Shown: one piece after another, positions 48,575 to 57,134 of the stretch
Layout: every line of letters starts with the position of its first letter
Position numbering within the stretch: the first letter of the stretch is position 1
Assembly: GCF_018130695.1 (NCBI RefSeq)
Contig: NZ_JAFCJX010000004.1
Coordinates: 1-64,000 of the forward strand
Direction of reading: 5' to 3'
Length of the DNA stretch: 64,000 bases
Source of the DNA: Bradyrhizobium jicamae
GTDB taxonomy: Bacteria > Pseudomonadota > Alphaproteobacteria > Rhizobiales > Xanthobacteraceae
Translations under genes and position numbers: made by a program
Notes under the pieces: model-generated
Database searches by the model: none
What the model was told of the DNA's origin: nothing
What the model saw: only the letters and a program-made list of their open reading frames with translations

Positions 48575-50944
48575 TCAATTCTGTGCAGCCGTGCCGTGCG
48601 GTCGCACCAGATTGTCGGCCCAGGCCTCGGCGATGTGAGGGAGGCTGAGCGCGCCCTTGCGGTCGAGCAGCAGTTCGAGCACCCGCGGCGGCGTCAACGG
48701 CAGTTCCTGGACACGCTTTCCGGTCGCGTTGGCCACGGCGCAGGCGATGGCCGCGCCGACGTTCAGGATCGGCACCTCGCCGGCACCCTTGGTGCCGAGC
48801 GGGCCGATCGATGGTGCGCCTTCGTAGAGGCTGATCTCGACCGGCACGACATCCAGCGCCAGCGGCACGCGGTAGGTCTCGAAGCCGGTCTGGCAGACCC
48901 GGCCGTCGGCGCCGATCGTGACTTCCTCGTGCAGGGCATAGCCGAGCCCTTGCACCACGCCGCCCTGGATCTGGCCCTGGATCGCGCGTGGATTGAGCGC
49001 GCGACCGACGTCCTGGACGACGCGATAGGCCAGCACCTCGACGTGGCCGGTCTCCGGATCGACTGCAACGTCGCAGTCGTGGACTGCGAAGACGGGGATG
49101 TCGATCGCGTCAATGAAGTGGCCGGCCACGCAGCCGGGCATCGCCGGCACGCCGGCGCCGGTGAAGGAGCCGGTGCCGGCGACCGGACCAAGCGTGGCCT
49201 GTGCGCGGGCTGCGACCTCGGCGACGGTGCGGCCCGAACCGGGCGCGCCAGCGATTTCGATCCGCCCTTCGCGCATCACGAGATCTTCCGGCGCTGCCTC
49301 GATCATGTCGGAGGCGACCTTCAGTAGCTTGGTCCTGACCTCCTGCGCGGCCGACAGGCTTGCGGCCCCGAGCGACACCGTGGTGCGGCCCCCGCCGACG
49401 CCGACATCGTAGCCGGCGGAGTCGGTATCGGCGGCGCGTACCACGACGTCGTCGGGCTTGAGGCCGAGCGTGCTCGCAACGATCTGGGGAAGGCTTTGCA
49501 TCATCGAGCCGGAGCCGATCTCGACGCCCGATGTCACCAGCGTGGCCGTGCCGTCGGCATTCATGTTGACGGTCGCGGCCGAGGGGCCGACGAACACGAA
49601 CCAGGTGCCGACTGTGGTGGCGCGGCCGAACAGCCGGCCATCGGCCAGTTTGCGGGGCGGCACGGCTGCATCGCGCAAGGTGTCCATCCGGTCGAGCATC
49701 GGGCCGAGCACATTGCCTTCAAACACCTGGCCGGTGGCGCCGAGATCGCCGTCGCCGAGCACGTTGCGGCGACGGAAGGCGAGCGGATCCATGCCGATCC
49801 GCGCTGCGATCTCGTCGGTGTGCCGCTCCAGCGCGAAGGTGCAATAGACACCATTGCAGCAGCGGAAAGCGCCGTTCGGCGCGGTATTGGTGTAGACGGC
49901 GCGCGTGACCAGCCGTGTCGTTCCGAGCCGGTAGTTTCCGCCGAGCGTGTGCGCGGTCATCGTGGTCAGGAAGATTTGCTCGCCGCCATAGGCGCCGCAA
50001 TCCATCAGGACGACGGCTTCGCGCCCGACGATCTCGCCGTCGCGCGTCACCGCCGAGCGGATACGGATGTCGGCGTTCTCGCGGAACAGGCAGGTCAGCA
50101 TCTCCTCCTCGCGCGAGTTGACCAGCCGCACCGGCTGGCCGCTGGCGCGGGCGAGAAGGGCGGCGAACGGCTCGATCGCGAGATCGAATTTGAGACCGAA
50201 GGCGCCGCCGACAGGCGGCACCGTCACGCGCACCTGCGATGGTGCCACACCGAGGATGCGCGCCGTCGCATTGCGGATGGTCCAGGGAACCTGGGTCGAC
50301 GTCTCGATATGGAAGCGACCGTCCTCGTAGCTCGCCACCACTGCGCGCGGCTCGAAGGCGACATGGTTCTGGCGGCCGACGCGAAAGCTGCTCTCGACGA
50401 TCTCGACGTCGGGTCGCGCGAAAGCGGCGTCGACGTCGCCCCGAACAACAGTTGCCTCCCAGGCGACGTTGCCTTCGCGTGCGCCACCTTCGAACAGCAC
50501 CTCGTATTCGCGCCAATCGGGATGAACCAGAGGCGCGGACGGTGTGAGGGACTCTTCCATCGTGAGCACGGCCGGCAGTGGCGCGATCTCGACATCGATC
50601 GCCGCGAGCGCGGCCTGAGCCTGGGTCAGCGTGTCGGCGGCGACGGCTGCCAGCGGCTCGCCGTCGTAGCGGATCACGTCGCGCGCAAACAGCGGATGAT
50701 CGGCGATGCCGATCCCGATCTTGCCGGGGGCATCGGCCGCGGTGACGATCGCGCGCACGCCGGGCATGCCTGCGGCACGCGACGTATCGAGGCGGACAAT
50801 GCGGCCCGAGGCCACCTTGGCGCGCAGCACCGCGGCATGCAGCATTCCGGGCAGAAAGCGGTCCATGGTGTAGCGCGTGCGGCCGCGCAGCTTGTCGCGG
50901 GCATCGCGGCGGCGGAAATCCATGATGGCTGAGACGTCGGACAT
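48575..50944 (-). CDS. Molybdenum hydroxylase large subunit (xanthine dehydrogenase/CoxL superfamily)
   Basis: A 789-residue molybdopterin-binding subunit expected to hydroxylate an N-heteroaromatic or similar ring carbon with water-derived oxygen. Conserved parts include GGAFGLKFDLAIEPFAALLARASGQPVRLV and the catalytic Glu723 in GTKGAGEVPI. The active-site loop that reads AFRGFGGPQ in xanthine dehydrogenases is AFRCCNGVY here, with Cys362-Cys363. RYTMDRFLPGMLHAAVLRAKVASGRI is the usual start. It is co-transcribed with its FeS subunit (9-base gap) and the downstream hydantoinase pair. Substrate unknown. Confidence 0.88.
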   Translation of the reverse strand: MSDVSAIMDFRRRDARDKLRGRTRYTMDRFLPGMLHAAVLRAKVASGRIVRLDTSRAAGMPGVRAIVTAADAPGKIGIGIADHPLFARDVIRYDGEPLAAVAADTLTQAQAALAAIDVEIAPLPAVLTMEESLTPSAPLVHPDWREYEVLFEGGAREGNVAWEATVVRGDVDAAFARPDVEIVESSFRVGRQNHVAFEPRAVVASYEDGRFHIETSTQVPWTIRNATARILGVAPSQVRVTVPPVGGAFGLKFDLAIEPFAALLARASGQPVRLVNSREEEMLTCLFRENADIRIRSAVTRDGEIVGREAVVLMDCGAYGGEQIFLTTMTAHTLGGNYRLGTTRLVTRAVYTNTAPNGAFRCCNGVYCTFALERHTDEIAARIGMDPLAFRRRNVLGDGDLGATGQVFEGNVLGPMLDRMDTLRDAAVPPRKLADGRLFGRATTVGTWFVFVGPSAATVNMNADGTATLVTSGVEIGSGSMMQSLPQIVASTLGLKPDDVVVRAADTDSAGYDVGVGGGRTTVSLGAASLSAAQEVRTKLLKVASDMIEAAPEDLVMREGRIEIAGAPGSGRTVAEVAARAQATLGPVAGTGSFTGAGVPAMPGCVAGHFIDAIDIPVFAVHDCDVAVDPETGHVEVLAYRVVQDVGRALNPRAIQGQIQGGVVQGLGYALHEEVTIGADGRVCQTGFETYRVPLALDVVPVEISLYEGAPSIGPLGTKGAGEVPILNVGAAIACAVANATGKRVQELPLTPPRVLELLLDRKGALSLPHIAEAWADNLVRPHGTAAQN

Positions 50945-50953
50945 GGCAAGCCT

Positions 50954-51412
50954 CTATTTCTTCGCGAGCGCGGTCAGCGCGGCGTCGACGATGCGCTCAT
51001 ATCCGGTGCAACGGCAGATGTTGCCGCTCAACGCTGCACGGATGTCGTCACGTGTTGCGCTGGGCGCGGTTGTCAGAAGATGCGTGAGCGTCACCACCAT
51101 GCCCGGGAAGCACATGCCGCACTGAACCGCATCACAGGCTTCGAGCGCTTGCTGGATCGTGTTCAGTGTGTTGCCGGCGCCGAGGCCTTCGACCGTTCTG
51201 ATCTCGCAACCCTGGGCGAGCGCCGCCGGCATCAGGCAAGATGGGGTTGGCTTGCCGTCAATCAGCACCATGCAGGCGCCGCAGAAGCCTTCGCGACATA
51301 CCGGCTTGGCGCCGGTGAGATGAAATTCCTCGCGCAGGATGTCGACCAGGGGCGTCGCAGGCTCGGACGCGGAGGTGCGGCGACTACCGTTGACGGTCAG
51401 GTTCAGGGTCAT
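50954..51412 (-). CDS. Molybdenum hydroxylase 2Fe-2S subunit
   Basis: A 152-residue electron-transfer subunit with two 2Fe-2S clusters. The N-terminal plant-type ferredoxin has CREGFCGACMVLIDGKPTPSC, and the C-terminal helical domain has CGMCFPGM and NICRCTGYERIVDA, the usual four-cysteine arrangement. ATG 51412 is chosen because AGGAGGTG immediately precedes it; the frame opening at 51427 falls inside that ribosome site. It would relay electrons from the Mo centre to the FAD subunit. Confidence 0.92.
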   Translation of the reverse strand: MTLNLTVNGSRRTSASEPATPLVDILREEFHLTGAKPVCREGFCGACMVLIDGKPTPSCLMPAALAQGCEIRTVEGLGAGNTLNTIQQALEACDAVQCGMCFPGMVVTLTHLLTTAPSATRDDIRAALSGNICRCTGYERIVDAALTALAKK

Positions 51413-51433
51413 GGTCACCTCCTGCAATGTCGT

Positions 51434-52309
51434 TCAGGCGCCGAGAGCGGCGGCGGTCGCGCGCCTGACGAGACCGGGCAGCACGCTAGCGCGATACCAG
51501 GGAGGAACCTCGACGCTCTCGCGGCCGGTGAATTCACCTGCAAGACCGGCGGCGATATCCGCAGCCTTTGCGGGGTCGAGTACGCGCCCAAGCAGTTCAG
51601 TCTCGAGCCGCTCCCAGCGGCGTGCGACAGTCTCGACCGAACCGACCGCGATCCGCGCCTTTCGAACATGGGCGGTCGCATCGGCGTCCAAGGAGAGGCT
51701 GATGATGGCGACCGGATAATCTCCCGCTTTGCGCAGCGGCAGGCGTGCATGAGCGGTCTTGCACAGTGATCGCGGCACCACGATCTTGGTGAGCAGCCGG
51801 CCCAGGGCCAATGTCGATCGCTGCTTCAGGAATGCGTCGAGACTCATGCGTTCGTGGCCGTGCTTGCTTGCGATCTCGACTTGGGCGTCGAGACAGAGCA
51901 GGGCGGGCACGCAGTCCGCTGCGGAGAAATCAGATGCCGAGAGATTGCCGCCGATCGTTGCCATCGCACGGATTGCGGGGTTGGCAGAGGAGCCGGCGGC
52001 CGATGTGAGGACTGCGAGCTCAGGCAGGTCTGCCAAGGCTGAGGCAAGCGCGGCGTGCGTGACCGCGGCCCCGATCTCGATCGCATCGGCATCGATCCGG
52101 ATCGCGCTCAGTTCGGGAATTGTCCCGATCGCGACGTAGCGGGCCTTGAGCTGTTGATGCCGGATCGGCGCGCGCATGATCCAGGTGCCGCCGGCAAAGG
52201 GAGCGCCGTCCGCGCCGTAGTCATTCAGCGCGTCGAGGGCCGTGGCCAACGACGGTGCCACATAGAACGTTCCGCTCGCGCCGCCTTTCGTGAGGGGTCC
52301 AGTTGTCAT
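51434..52309 (-). CDS. Molybdenum hydroxylase FAD subunit (CoxM/NdhF-like)
   Basis: A 291-residue FAD-binding subunit. The flavin-contact motifs are FAGGTWIM (usual form AGGTDLM) and AIRAMATIGGNLSASDFSAADC. Length and order (FAD, FeS, Mo) are those of the coxM-S-L arrangement. ATG 52309 overlaps the stop of the ABC permease gene by an ATGA, which shows the transporter and the enzyme are one transcription unit. The longer frame to 52606 overlaps the permease and was excluded. Confidence 0.9.
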   Translation of the reverse strand: MTTGPLTKGGASGTFYVAPSLATALDALNDYGADGAPFAGGTWIMRAPIRHQQLKARYVAIGTIPELSAIRIDADAIEIGAAVTHAALASALADLPELAVLTSAAGSSANPAIRAMATIGGNLSASDFSAADCVPALLCLDAQVEIASKHGHERMSLDAFLKQRSTLALGRLLTKIVVPRSLCKTAHARLPLRKAGDYPVAIISLSLDADATAHVRKARIAVGSVETVARRWERLETELLGRVLDPAKAADIAAGLAGEFTGRESVEVPPWYRASVLPGLVRRATAAALGA

Positions 52310-53319
52310 TGGCGTCGCTCCAGTCGCAGGCGATCGAGCAGCACGCCGATGATGACGATCGCGCCCAGAACGACCATCTGGATGTAGCCGTCGATACGGG
52401 TGAGATTCATGCCGTTGGAGAGGATGGTGACGAACAGGGCGCCGAGCACGGCGGTGCCGACACCACCTCGTCCGCCGGCGAGGCTGGTTCCGCCGACGAC
52501 AGCGCCGGCGATCGCCTGAAGTGACAGGGAGCCGCCGAGGTTCGGTTCGCCCGATCCGGTGCGCGCCGTCATCATGATCGCGCCGAGTGCAGCGAGTGTC
52601 GAGCACAACACATAGGTCGCGATCAGGATCCGTTTGACCGGCAGGCCCGCGACTGCCGCCGCGCGCGGGTTGGTGCCGATGATGTACAGCGAGCGGCCGA
52701 ACACCGTGCGGCCCAGCATCAGATGCAGCACGAGGCCAATGACGAGCGTGATGGAGATCGCGGCGGGGATGCCGAAAATACTGCCGCCGTAGAACAGCTG
52801 CGAGAACAATTCTGGCACACCTTGCACCGGCCGTCCGGCGGAGAGCGTGGTGGCGACGCCGATCGCGACGTTGTAGCTGCCAAGCGTGGCAACAAAGGGG
52901 TTGACGCCGAGCAGCGCGATGACCATGCCGTTGAACAGGCCGCAGGCAATGCCGAGGCCGAAGCCGGCGCCGAGCCCAGCGAGCAGCACGGTGGACGGAT
53001 CATGGCCCGCGGCGGTGGCACCCGCCATGGCGAGCGCCGTGCCGACACTGACCATCGAGACGGCGGGGCCCAGCGCGAGGTCGAAGCCGCGGGTGAGGAT
53101 CACCACGGTCTGCGCCATCGCAAACAGTGCGAGATAGCTGGTTTGCTGTGCGATGTTGAGCAGATTGCCCGGCGAGAGCACGCTGCGGTCGACAGCCGCA
53201 AAGCCGAGCAGGAGAGCAATCAGCGCGATCGGCAACACTGCGCGCCAGAGCCACTCGGTCGGAAACGACTTTTTGGGGATCGTGCTCTCTGACGTCATCG
53301 ACAATTCCAGGTCAGACAC
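52306..53319 (-). CDS. Ribose-type ABC transporter permease (second)
   Basis: A 337-residue inner-membrane permease of the RbsC family with about eight to ten helices. LALFAMAQTVVILTRGFDLALGPAVSMVSVGTAL and IIGTNPRAAAVAGLPVKRILIATYVLCSTLAALGAIMM are characteristic. The GTG at 53319, overlapping the upstream stop and preceded by GGAG, is preferred; ATG 53298 is the alternative. It differs from the first permease, so the channel is probably a heterodimer. Confidence 0.88.
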   Translation of the reverse strand: MSDLELSMTSESTIPKKSFPTEWLWRAVLPIALIALLLGFAAVDRSVLSPGNLLNIAQQTSYLALFAMAQTVVILTRGFDLALGPAVSMVSVGTALAMAGATAAGHDPSTVLLAGLGAGFGLGIACGLFNGMVIALLGVNPFVATLGSYNVAIGVATTLSAGRPVQGVPELFSQLFYGGSIFGIPAAISITLVIGLVLHLMLGRTVFGRSLYIIGTNPRAAAVAGLPVKRILIATYVLCSTLAALGAIMMTARTGSGEPNLGGSLSLQAIAGAVVGGTSLAGGRGGVGTAVLGALFVTILSNGMNLTRIDGYIQMVVLGAIVIIGVLLDRLRLERRQ

Positions 53320-54328
53320 GGGCCTTGCTCCGTCGGCTGAATTCGTCCAGCGCCACGGCGGCCACCATGATGATGCCGAGGAAGACCGGCTGCAGGCGGG
53401 AGTCGACATGCAGCAGGTTGAGCGCATTGCCTAGGATGGTGAGGAACAGCGCGCTGACTGCCACGATCTCGACGCGGCCGACGCCACCGCGCAAGGAGAC
53501 CCCGCCGATCACGGCGGCGGCGATCGATTGCAGCATCATGCGGTCGCCGCCGAAACTCGCCTGGCCGGAGCCGACCTGTGCGGTGAGCAGGATGCCGGTC
53601 AGGGCGGCCAGCACGCTTGAGATCACATAGGTACCGACGATGTGGCGCTGGATCGAGACGCCTGAGACCACGGCGGCATCGACATTGCCGCCGATCGCAT
53701 AGACGTAACGACCGAACAGCGTGCGCCGCTGCACGAACATCATCACGGCAATGACGGCAAGCGCGGCATAGACCGCTGTCGGCAGGCCGAACAACTGCGC
53801 GCGGCCAAATCCTTTCACGAAGACATCCGGCATGCCGTAGACCGGGATGCCGCTCGTGATCATCAGACCGACGCCCGCGGTTGCCGACATCGTGCCGAGG
53901 GTCACCACAAAGCCTGAGACCTTGAGCTTCGCGACGCAGAAGCCGTTGATGAGCCCCACCACCAGTCCGGAGCCGAGGCCTGCGGCAACGCCGCTTGCGA
54001 TGATCAATGCGGTGTTGCCGGGGAATGCCGCCGCGGTCGCTGCCATCGTCTTGGCGGTCACCACACTCGCCAGCGCGACGACTGCGCCGACCGAGAGGTC
54101 AAAGCCGCCCGCGACGATCACCAGCGCCTGACCGCAGGCGACGATCGCCAGCAGCGAGGCGTTGCGCAGGATGTTGAGGATGTTGATGAGGCCGTAGAAC
54201 TGGGGATCGACCGCCGACATGCCGACGACGAGGGCGACCAGCAGTGCCGGCAGGAATCCGATCCGGCCTACGATCGAGCGAAGGCTGATTGATCCGCGAG
54301 GCGCACCGACGGTCACGATCGTGCTCAT
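53312..54328 (-). CDS. Ribose-type ABC transporter permease (first)
   Basis: A 338-residue inner-membrane permease of the RbsC family. LLAIVACGQALVIVAGGFDLSVGAVVALASVVTAK is the typical helix pair with the DLSVG motif, and AIGGNVDAAVVSGVSIQRHIVGTYVISSVLAALTGILLTAQVGSG matches the second half. Its ATG overlaps the ATPase stop (ATGA) with GGAGGTCG just upstream. The family mostly moves sugars, but purine nucleoside, autoinducer and aromatic uptake systems also use it. Confidence 0.9.
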   Translation of the reverse strand: MSTIVTVGAPRGSISLRSIVGRIGFLPALLVALVVGMSAVDPQFYGLINILNILRNASLLAIVACGQALVIVAGGFDLSVGAVVALASVVTAKTMAATAAAFPGNTALIIASGVAAGLGSGLVVGLINGFCVAKLKVSGFVVTLGTMSATAGVGLMITSGIPVYGMPDVFVKGFGRAQLFGLPTAVYAALAVIAVMMFVQRRTLFGRYVYAIGGNVDAAVVSGVSIQRHIVGTYVISSVLAALTGILLTAQVGSGQASFGGDRMMLQSIAAAVIGGVSLRGGVGRVEIVAVSALFLTILGNALNLLHVDSRLQPVFLGIIMVAAVALDEFSRRSKARV

Positions 54329-55863
54329 GCGACCTCCGCCACGAGATGCTCCCGGAAAAAGCTCGCCAGCACGTTCTGCTCGGTCTTCTCGGCGTCTGCG
54401 AGTTCGGCGGCGATACGGCCGTGGTGCATGACGTAGAGCCGCTTCGACAGCGCCAACACCTCCGGCAGCTCCGAAGACACCACGATCACCGCGGCGCCGG
54501 CTTCGACCAGACGCTTCATGAATTCATAGACCTCGAGCTTGGCGCCGACGTCGATCCCGACGCTGGGCTCGTCGAACAGGAACACCGTGAGCTCACGTGT
54601 CAGCGCGCGGCCGAGCATCACCTTCTGGCGGTTGCCGCCGGACAGCGCGCCTGCGGTCCGCTCGATGTTTGGCGGCCTGAGCTGTAACGCCTCCATGACG
54701 CCCTGGATCTTGATACGCTCCGCGGCCTGCCGCAGCACGCCGAAGCGCGCGAAGGCCGGCAGGTCGAGCACGGTCATCGAGGCGTTCTCGCGGATCGGGC
54801 GCGACAACGCGAGACCTTCGGCGACCCGGTTGGCAGGGAAGTAGGCGATGCCATGCTTCAGGCTGCGCCGGGGCGCCGGGAATTCATAAGGCAGGCCGTC
54901 GATCCGGACCATGCCGGAGACGATCGGCTCGATCCCGTAGATGGCGCGGATCAGCTCGGACTTGCCGCAGCCGACGAGGCCGGCGATCCCGGTGATCTCG
55001 CCGGCACGGGCGTGAAAGTTGACGTCGCGCACGCTGCCGTCTGCCAGTGTCAGGTTCTCGACGTCAACCATGACCTTGTCCGGCTTGTGCATGATCGTCG
55101 GATACAGCAGGTCGATCTTGCGGCCGGTCATCAGCTCGACCAACTCACCGTCGGTCGAGGTCGCGGCGTCGAGGGTGCGGATGTGGCGACCGTCGCGCAG
55201 AATGGTCACGCGATCGGCGAGCGCGCGGATCTCGCGCATGCGGTGCGAGACGTAGATCAGGCCGACATCCTGGTTCTTCAGCCGGGCGATCAGCTCGAAC
55301 AACCGGCCGGTCTCGCGCTCGGTCAGCGATGCCGTCGGCTCGTCGAGGATCAGCAGGCGCACGCGGCCGAGCAGGGCCTTGGCGATCTCCGCCATCTGCT
55401 GATGCGCACGCGAGAGGTCGTCGACCCGCTGGGACGGATCAAGGTCGAAGCCGAGCTCATCGATCAACGCCGTCGCGCGCTTGCGCATCTCGCGCGCATG
55501 CAATACGCCGCCGCTTGTGACTTCGCGGCCGAGGAACAGGTTCTCTTCCACCGTGAGACTCGGCACCAGCGAGAATTCCTGGAACACCGGACTGATGCCG
55601 ATCGCGCGCGCCCGCTGCGGTGTGAGGTGACGGACTTCCTCGCCGCCGAAATGCATCGTGCCTTCGTCGGACGCAAACGTCCCTGACACCACGTTGATCA
55701 GGGTCGATTTGCCGGCGCCGTTCTCACCGAACAGCACATGCAGCTCACCCGCGTGGACATCGAGATCAACCCGGTCGAGCGCACGGATTCCTGTGAATCG
55801 CTTGGAGATGCCGCGCAAGGCGAGCAAGGGGCCGGCCGGCGTCTGGTCGGTGGCGACGTCCAT
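54325..55863 (-). CDS. Ribose-type ABC transporter ATP-binding protein
   Basis: A 512-residue protein with two fused nucleotide-binding domains as in RbsA/MglA. The first has Walker A GENGAGKSTLINVVSG, signature DLSRAHQQMAEIAKAL and Walker B LLILDEPTASL. The second has a degenerate Walker A (GLVGCGKSELIRAIYG), signature ALSGGNRQKVMLGRAL and FLFDEPSVGIDVGAK, which is normal for the family. ATG 55863 is preceded by GGAGA. A hairpin separates it from the binding-protein gene upstream. Confidence 0.91.
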   Translation of the reverse strand: MDVATDQTPAGPLLALRGISKRFTGIRALDRVDLDVHAGELHVLFGENGAGKSTLINVVSGTFASDEGTMHFGGEEVRHLTPQRARAIGISPVFQEFSLVPSLTVEENLFLGREVTSGGVLHAREMRKRATALIDELGFDLDPSQRVDDLSRAHQQMAEIAKALLGRVRLLILDEPTASLTERETGRLFELIARLKNQDVGLIYVSHRMREIRALADRVTILRDGRHIRTLDAATSTDGELVELMTGRKIDLLYPTIMHKPDKVMVDVENLTLADGSVRDVNFHARAGEITGIAGLVGCGKSELIRAIYGIEPIVSGMVRIDGLPYEFPAPRRSLKHGIAYFPANRVAEGLALSRPIRENASMTVLDLPAFARFGVLRQAAERIKIQGVMEALQLRPPNIERTAGALSGGNRQKVMLGRALTRELTVFLFDEPSVGIDVGAKLEVYEFMKRLVEAGAAVIVVSSELPEVLALSKRLYVMHHGRIAAELADAEKTEQNVLASFFREHLVAEVA

Positions 55864-55891
55864 CTGGTCTCCAAGGGCGTTCAACAAGGAA

Positions 55892-55918
55892 GAGGCGGGA
55901 GTGCAGGTCTCCCGCCTC
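55892..55918 (-). terminator. Hairpin after the TorT-like binding-protein gene
   Basis: GAGGCGGGAG (55892-55901) pairs perfectly with CTCCCGCCTC (55909-55918) over a 7-base loop. On the minus strand it is followed by TTCCTTGTTG and begins 12 bases after the binding-protein stop. It probably causes partial termination, so the binding protein is made in excess of the ATPase and permeases. Confidence 0.6.
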
Positions 55919-55930
55919 GATGATGGGCGA

Positions 55931-57028
55931 TTACTTGGCCTTGACCGAATAGACCGGCTTCCAGCTGCCAGGCGCCAGCACAAGGTCCATCTGCAGTTTC
56001 GGCACGGTGGTCTTGTCGACGGCGGAGGCCAACGGCTGGGCGAGGCTCATCACCGGCTTCTTCTCGATCAGGCGCACGGCCTGGTCGACCGAGACGGCGC
56101 CTTCGCCGACCGGATACTGGGTCGCGAAGGCAAGCACGTCGCCGCGGTTCAGCGCGTCGAGCATCGCCTGGTTCTCGTAGGAGGACATGATCTTCATGTC
56201 GCTGCGACCGGCCTCGGCGACTGCGCCGATTGCGGCTTCTGCGGTTGGGGCGGTGCCCCAGATCACGTTCATGCTGGGATAGGCCTGCAGCGCGTCCTGG
56301 ATCAGCTGCAGCTGCACGGCGACGCCGGAGTCGCCGAACTTCTCGGCCAGCACCTTGGCGTTGGGATTCTTCGCCACCGCCTTCTTGAAGCCCTCGTTGA
56401 AGGATTCCGCCCAGCCCGAGCCGGCGGGGCCAGGGAAGGTGACAATGTTGAGCTTATCGCCGGGCTTGGCCTGTGCGAGCAGACCGTCGCCGGTGACTTC
56501 GCCCATCGCCACGAAGTCGACATAGATCGCGGCGGGTAGGGCATTTGGCGGCAACGGGTTGGCGACGCCGACCACCGGCACGCCCTTGGCCTTGGCTTCC
56601 TCGAACTTCTTGCTGAGACCGGCGCCGGAAATGGCACCGACGATGATCGCGTCGGGGCTGCTCGCCATGCAGTCATCGAACTGCGAAAGCTGCTTGGGCA
56701 GGTTCTCGTAGCCGCCGGCTTCGTAGAGCGTCATGTTGACGTTCATTGCCTCGGCCTGCTTGACGATGCCATAGGCAACCGCGACCCAGAAACTGTCCTT
56801 CATGTGCGGAAACAGCACGCAGAGCTTGTAGGGCTTCTCCGCCTTGGTCAAAGCCGTGTACTCGGCCGGCTTCGGCGTACCGGAGGAGGCGTCGTACACC
56901 TTCATGGGGAACCACGGCGTCTCGGCCGCAGCGGGCGTCATTGCGGCGAAGGCGAGGCCTGCGGCGATGCCGAGGGTGGAGCAGATCGGCCGAAGCCGCT
57001 CGATGGAAAGGCACGTCGTACGGGTCAT
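55931..57028 (-). CDS. TorT-like periplasmic substrate-binding protein
   Basis: A 365-residue periplasmic protein with a Sec signal (core GIAAGLAFAAMTPAAA). The mature part starts TPWFPMKVYDASSG and continues KPYKLCVLFPHMKDSFWVAVAYGIVKQAEAMNVNMTLYEAGGYENLPKQLSQFDDCMA, strongly like TorT, the TMAO-binding partner of the TorS sensor in enterobacteria. Here it sits in an ABC importer operon and should deliver ligand to the two permeases. ATG 57028 is chosen (GAGGAT seven bases upstream). No torS or TMAO reductase gene is near, so the ligand need not be TMAO. Confidence 0.85.
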   Translation of the reverse strand: MTRTTCLSIERLRPICSTLGIAAGLAFAAMTPAAAETPWFPMKVYDASSGTPKPAEYTALTKAEKPYKLCVLFPHMKDSFWVAVAYGIVKQAEAMNVNMTLYEAGGYENLPKQLSQFDDCMASSPDAIIVGAISGAGLSKKFEEAKAKGVPVVGVANPLPPNALPAAIYVDFVAMGEVTGDGLLAQAKPGDKLNIVTFPGPAGSGWAESFNEGFKKAVAKNPNAKVLAEKFGDSGVAVQLQLIQDALQAYPSMNVIWGTAPTAEAAIGAVAEAGRSDMKIMSSYENQAMLDALNRGDVLAFATQYPVGEGAVSVDQAVRLIEKKPVMSLAQPLASAVDKTTVPKLQMDLVLAPGSWKPVYSVKAK

Positions 57029-57097
57029 AGCTCTATCCTCATGGTTCGGATGAAGGGTGAGGGCCGACGGCTTCGGTTCCTCTGTTGCATGCAAGCG

Positions 57098-57121
57098 CCG
57101 CGCCGCCCGTGGGCGACGCGG
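57098..57121 (-). other. Hairpin between the second hyuB and the binding-protein gene
   Basis: CCGCG (57098-57102) and CGCGG (57117-57121) pair, continuing past one mismatch into CGCCC/GGGCG. It lies 14 bases after the hyuB stop on the minus strand. No T-run follows. It may protect or process the mRNA before the binding-protein gene. Confidence 0.4.
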
Positions 57122-57134
57122 TTGCCGATGGGCA

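Noticed and set aside
46874..49327. 817-codon + strand frame opposite hyuB and the Mo subunit gene
   Set aside because: Mirror frame of two convincing minus-strand genes; no motifs, and it crosses the boundary between them without relation to gene structure.
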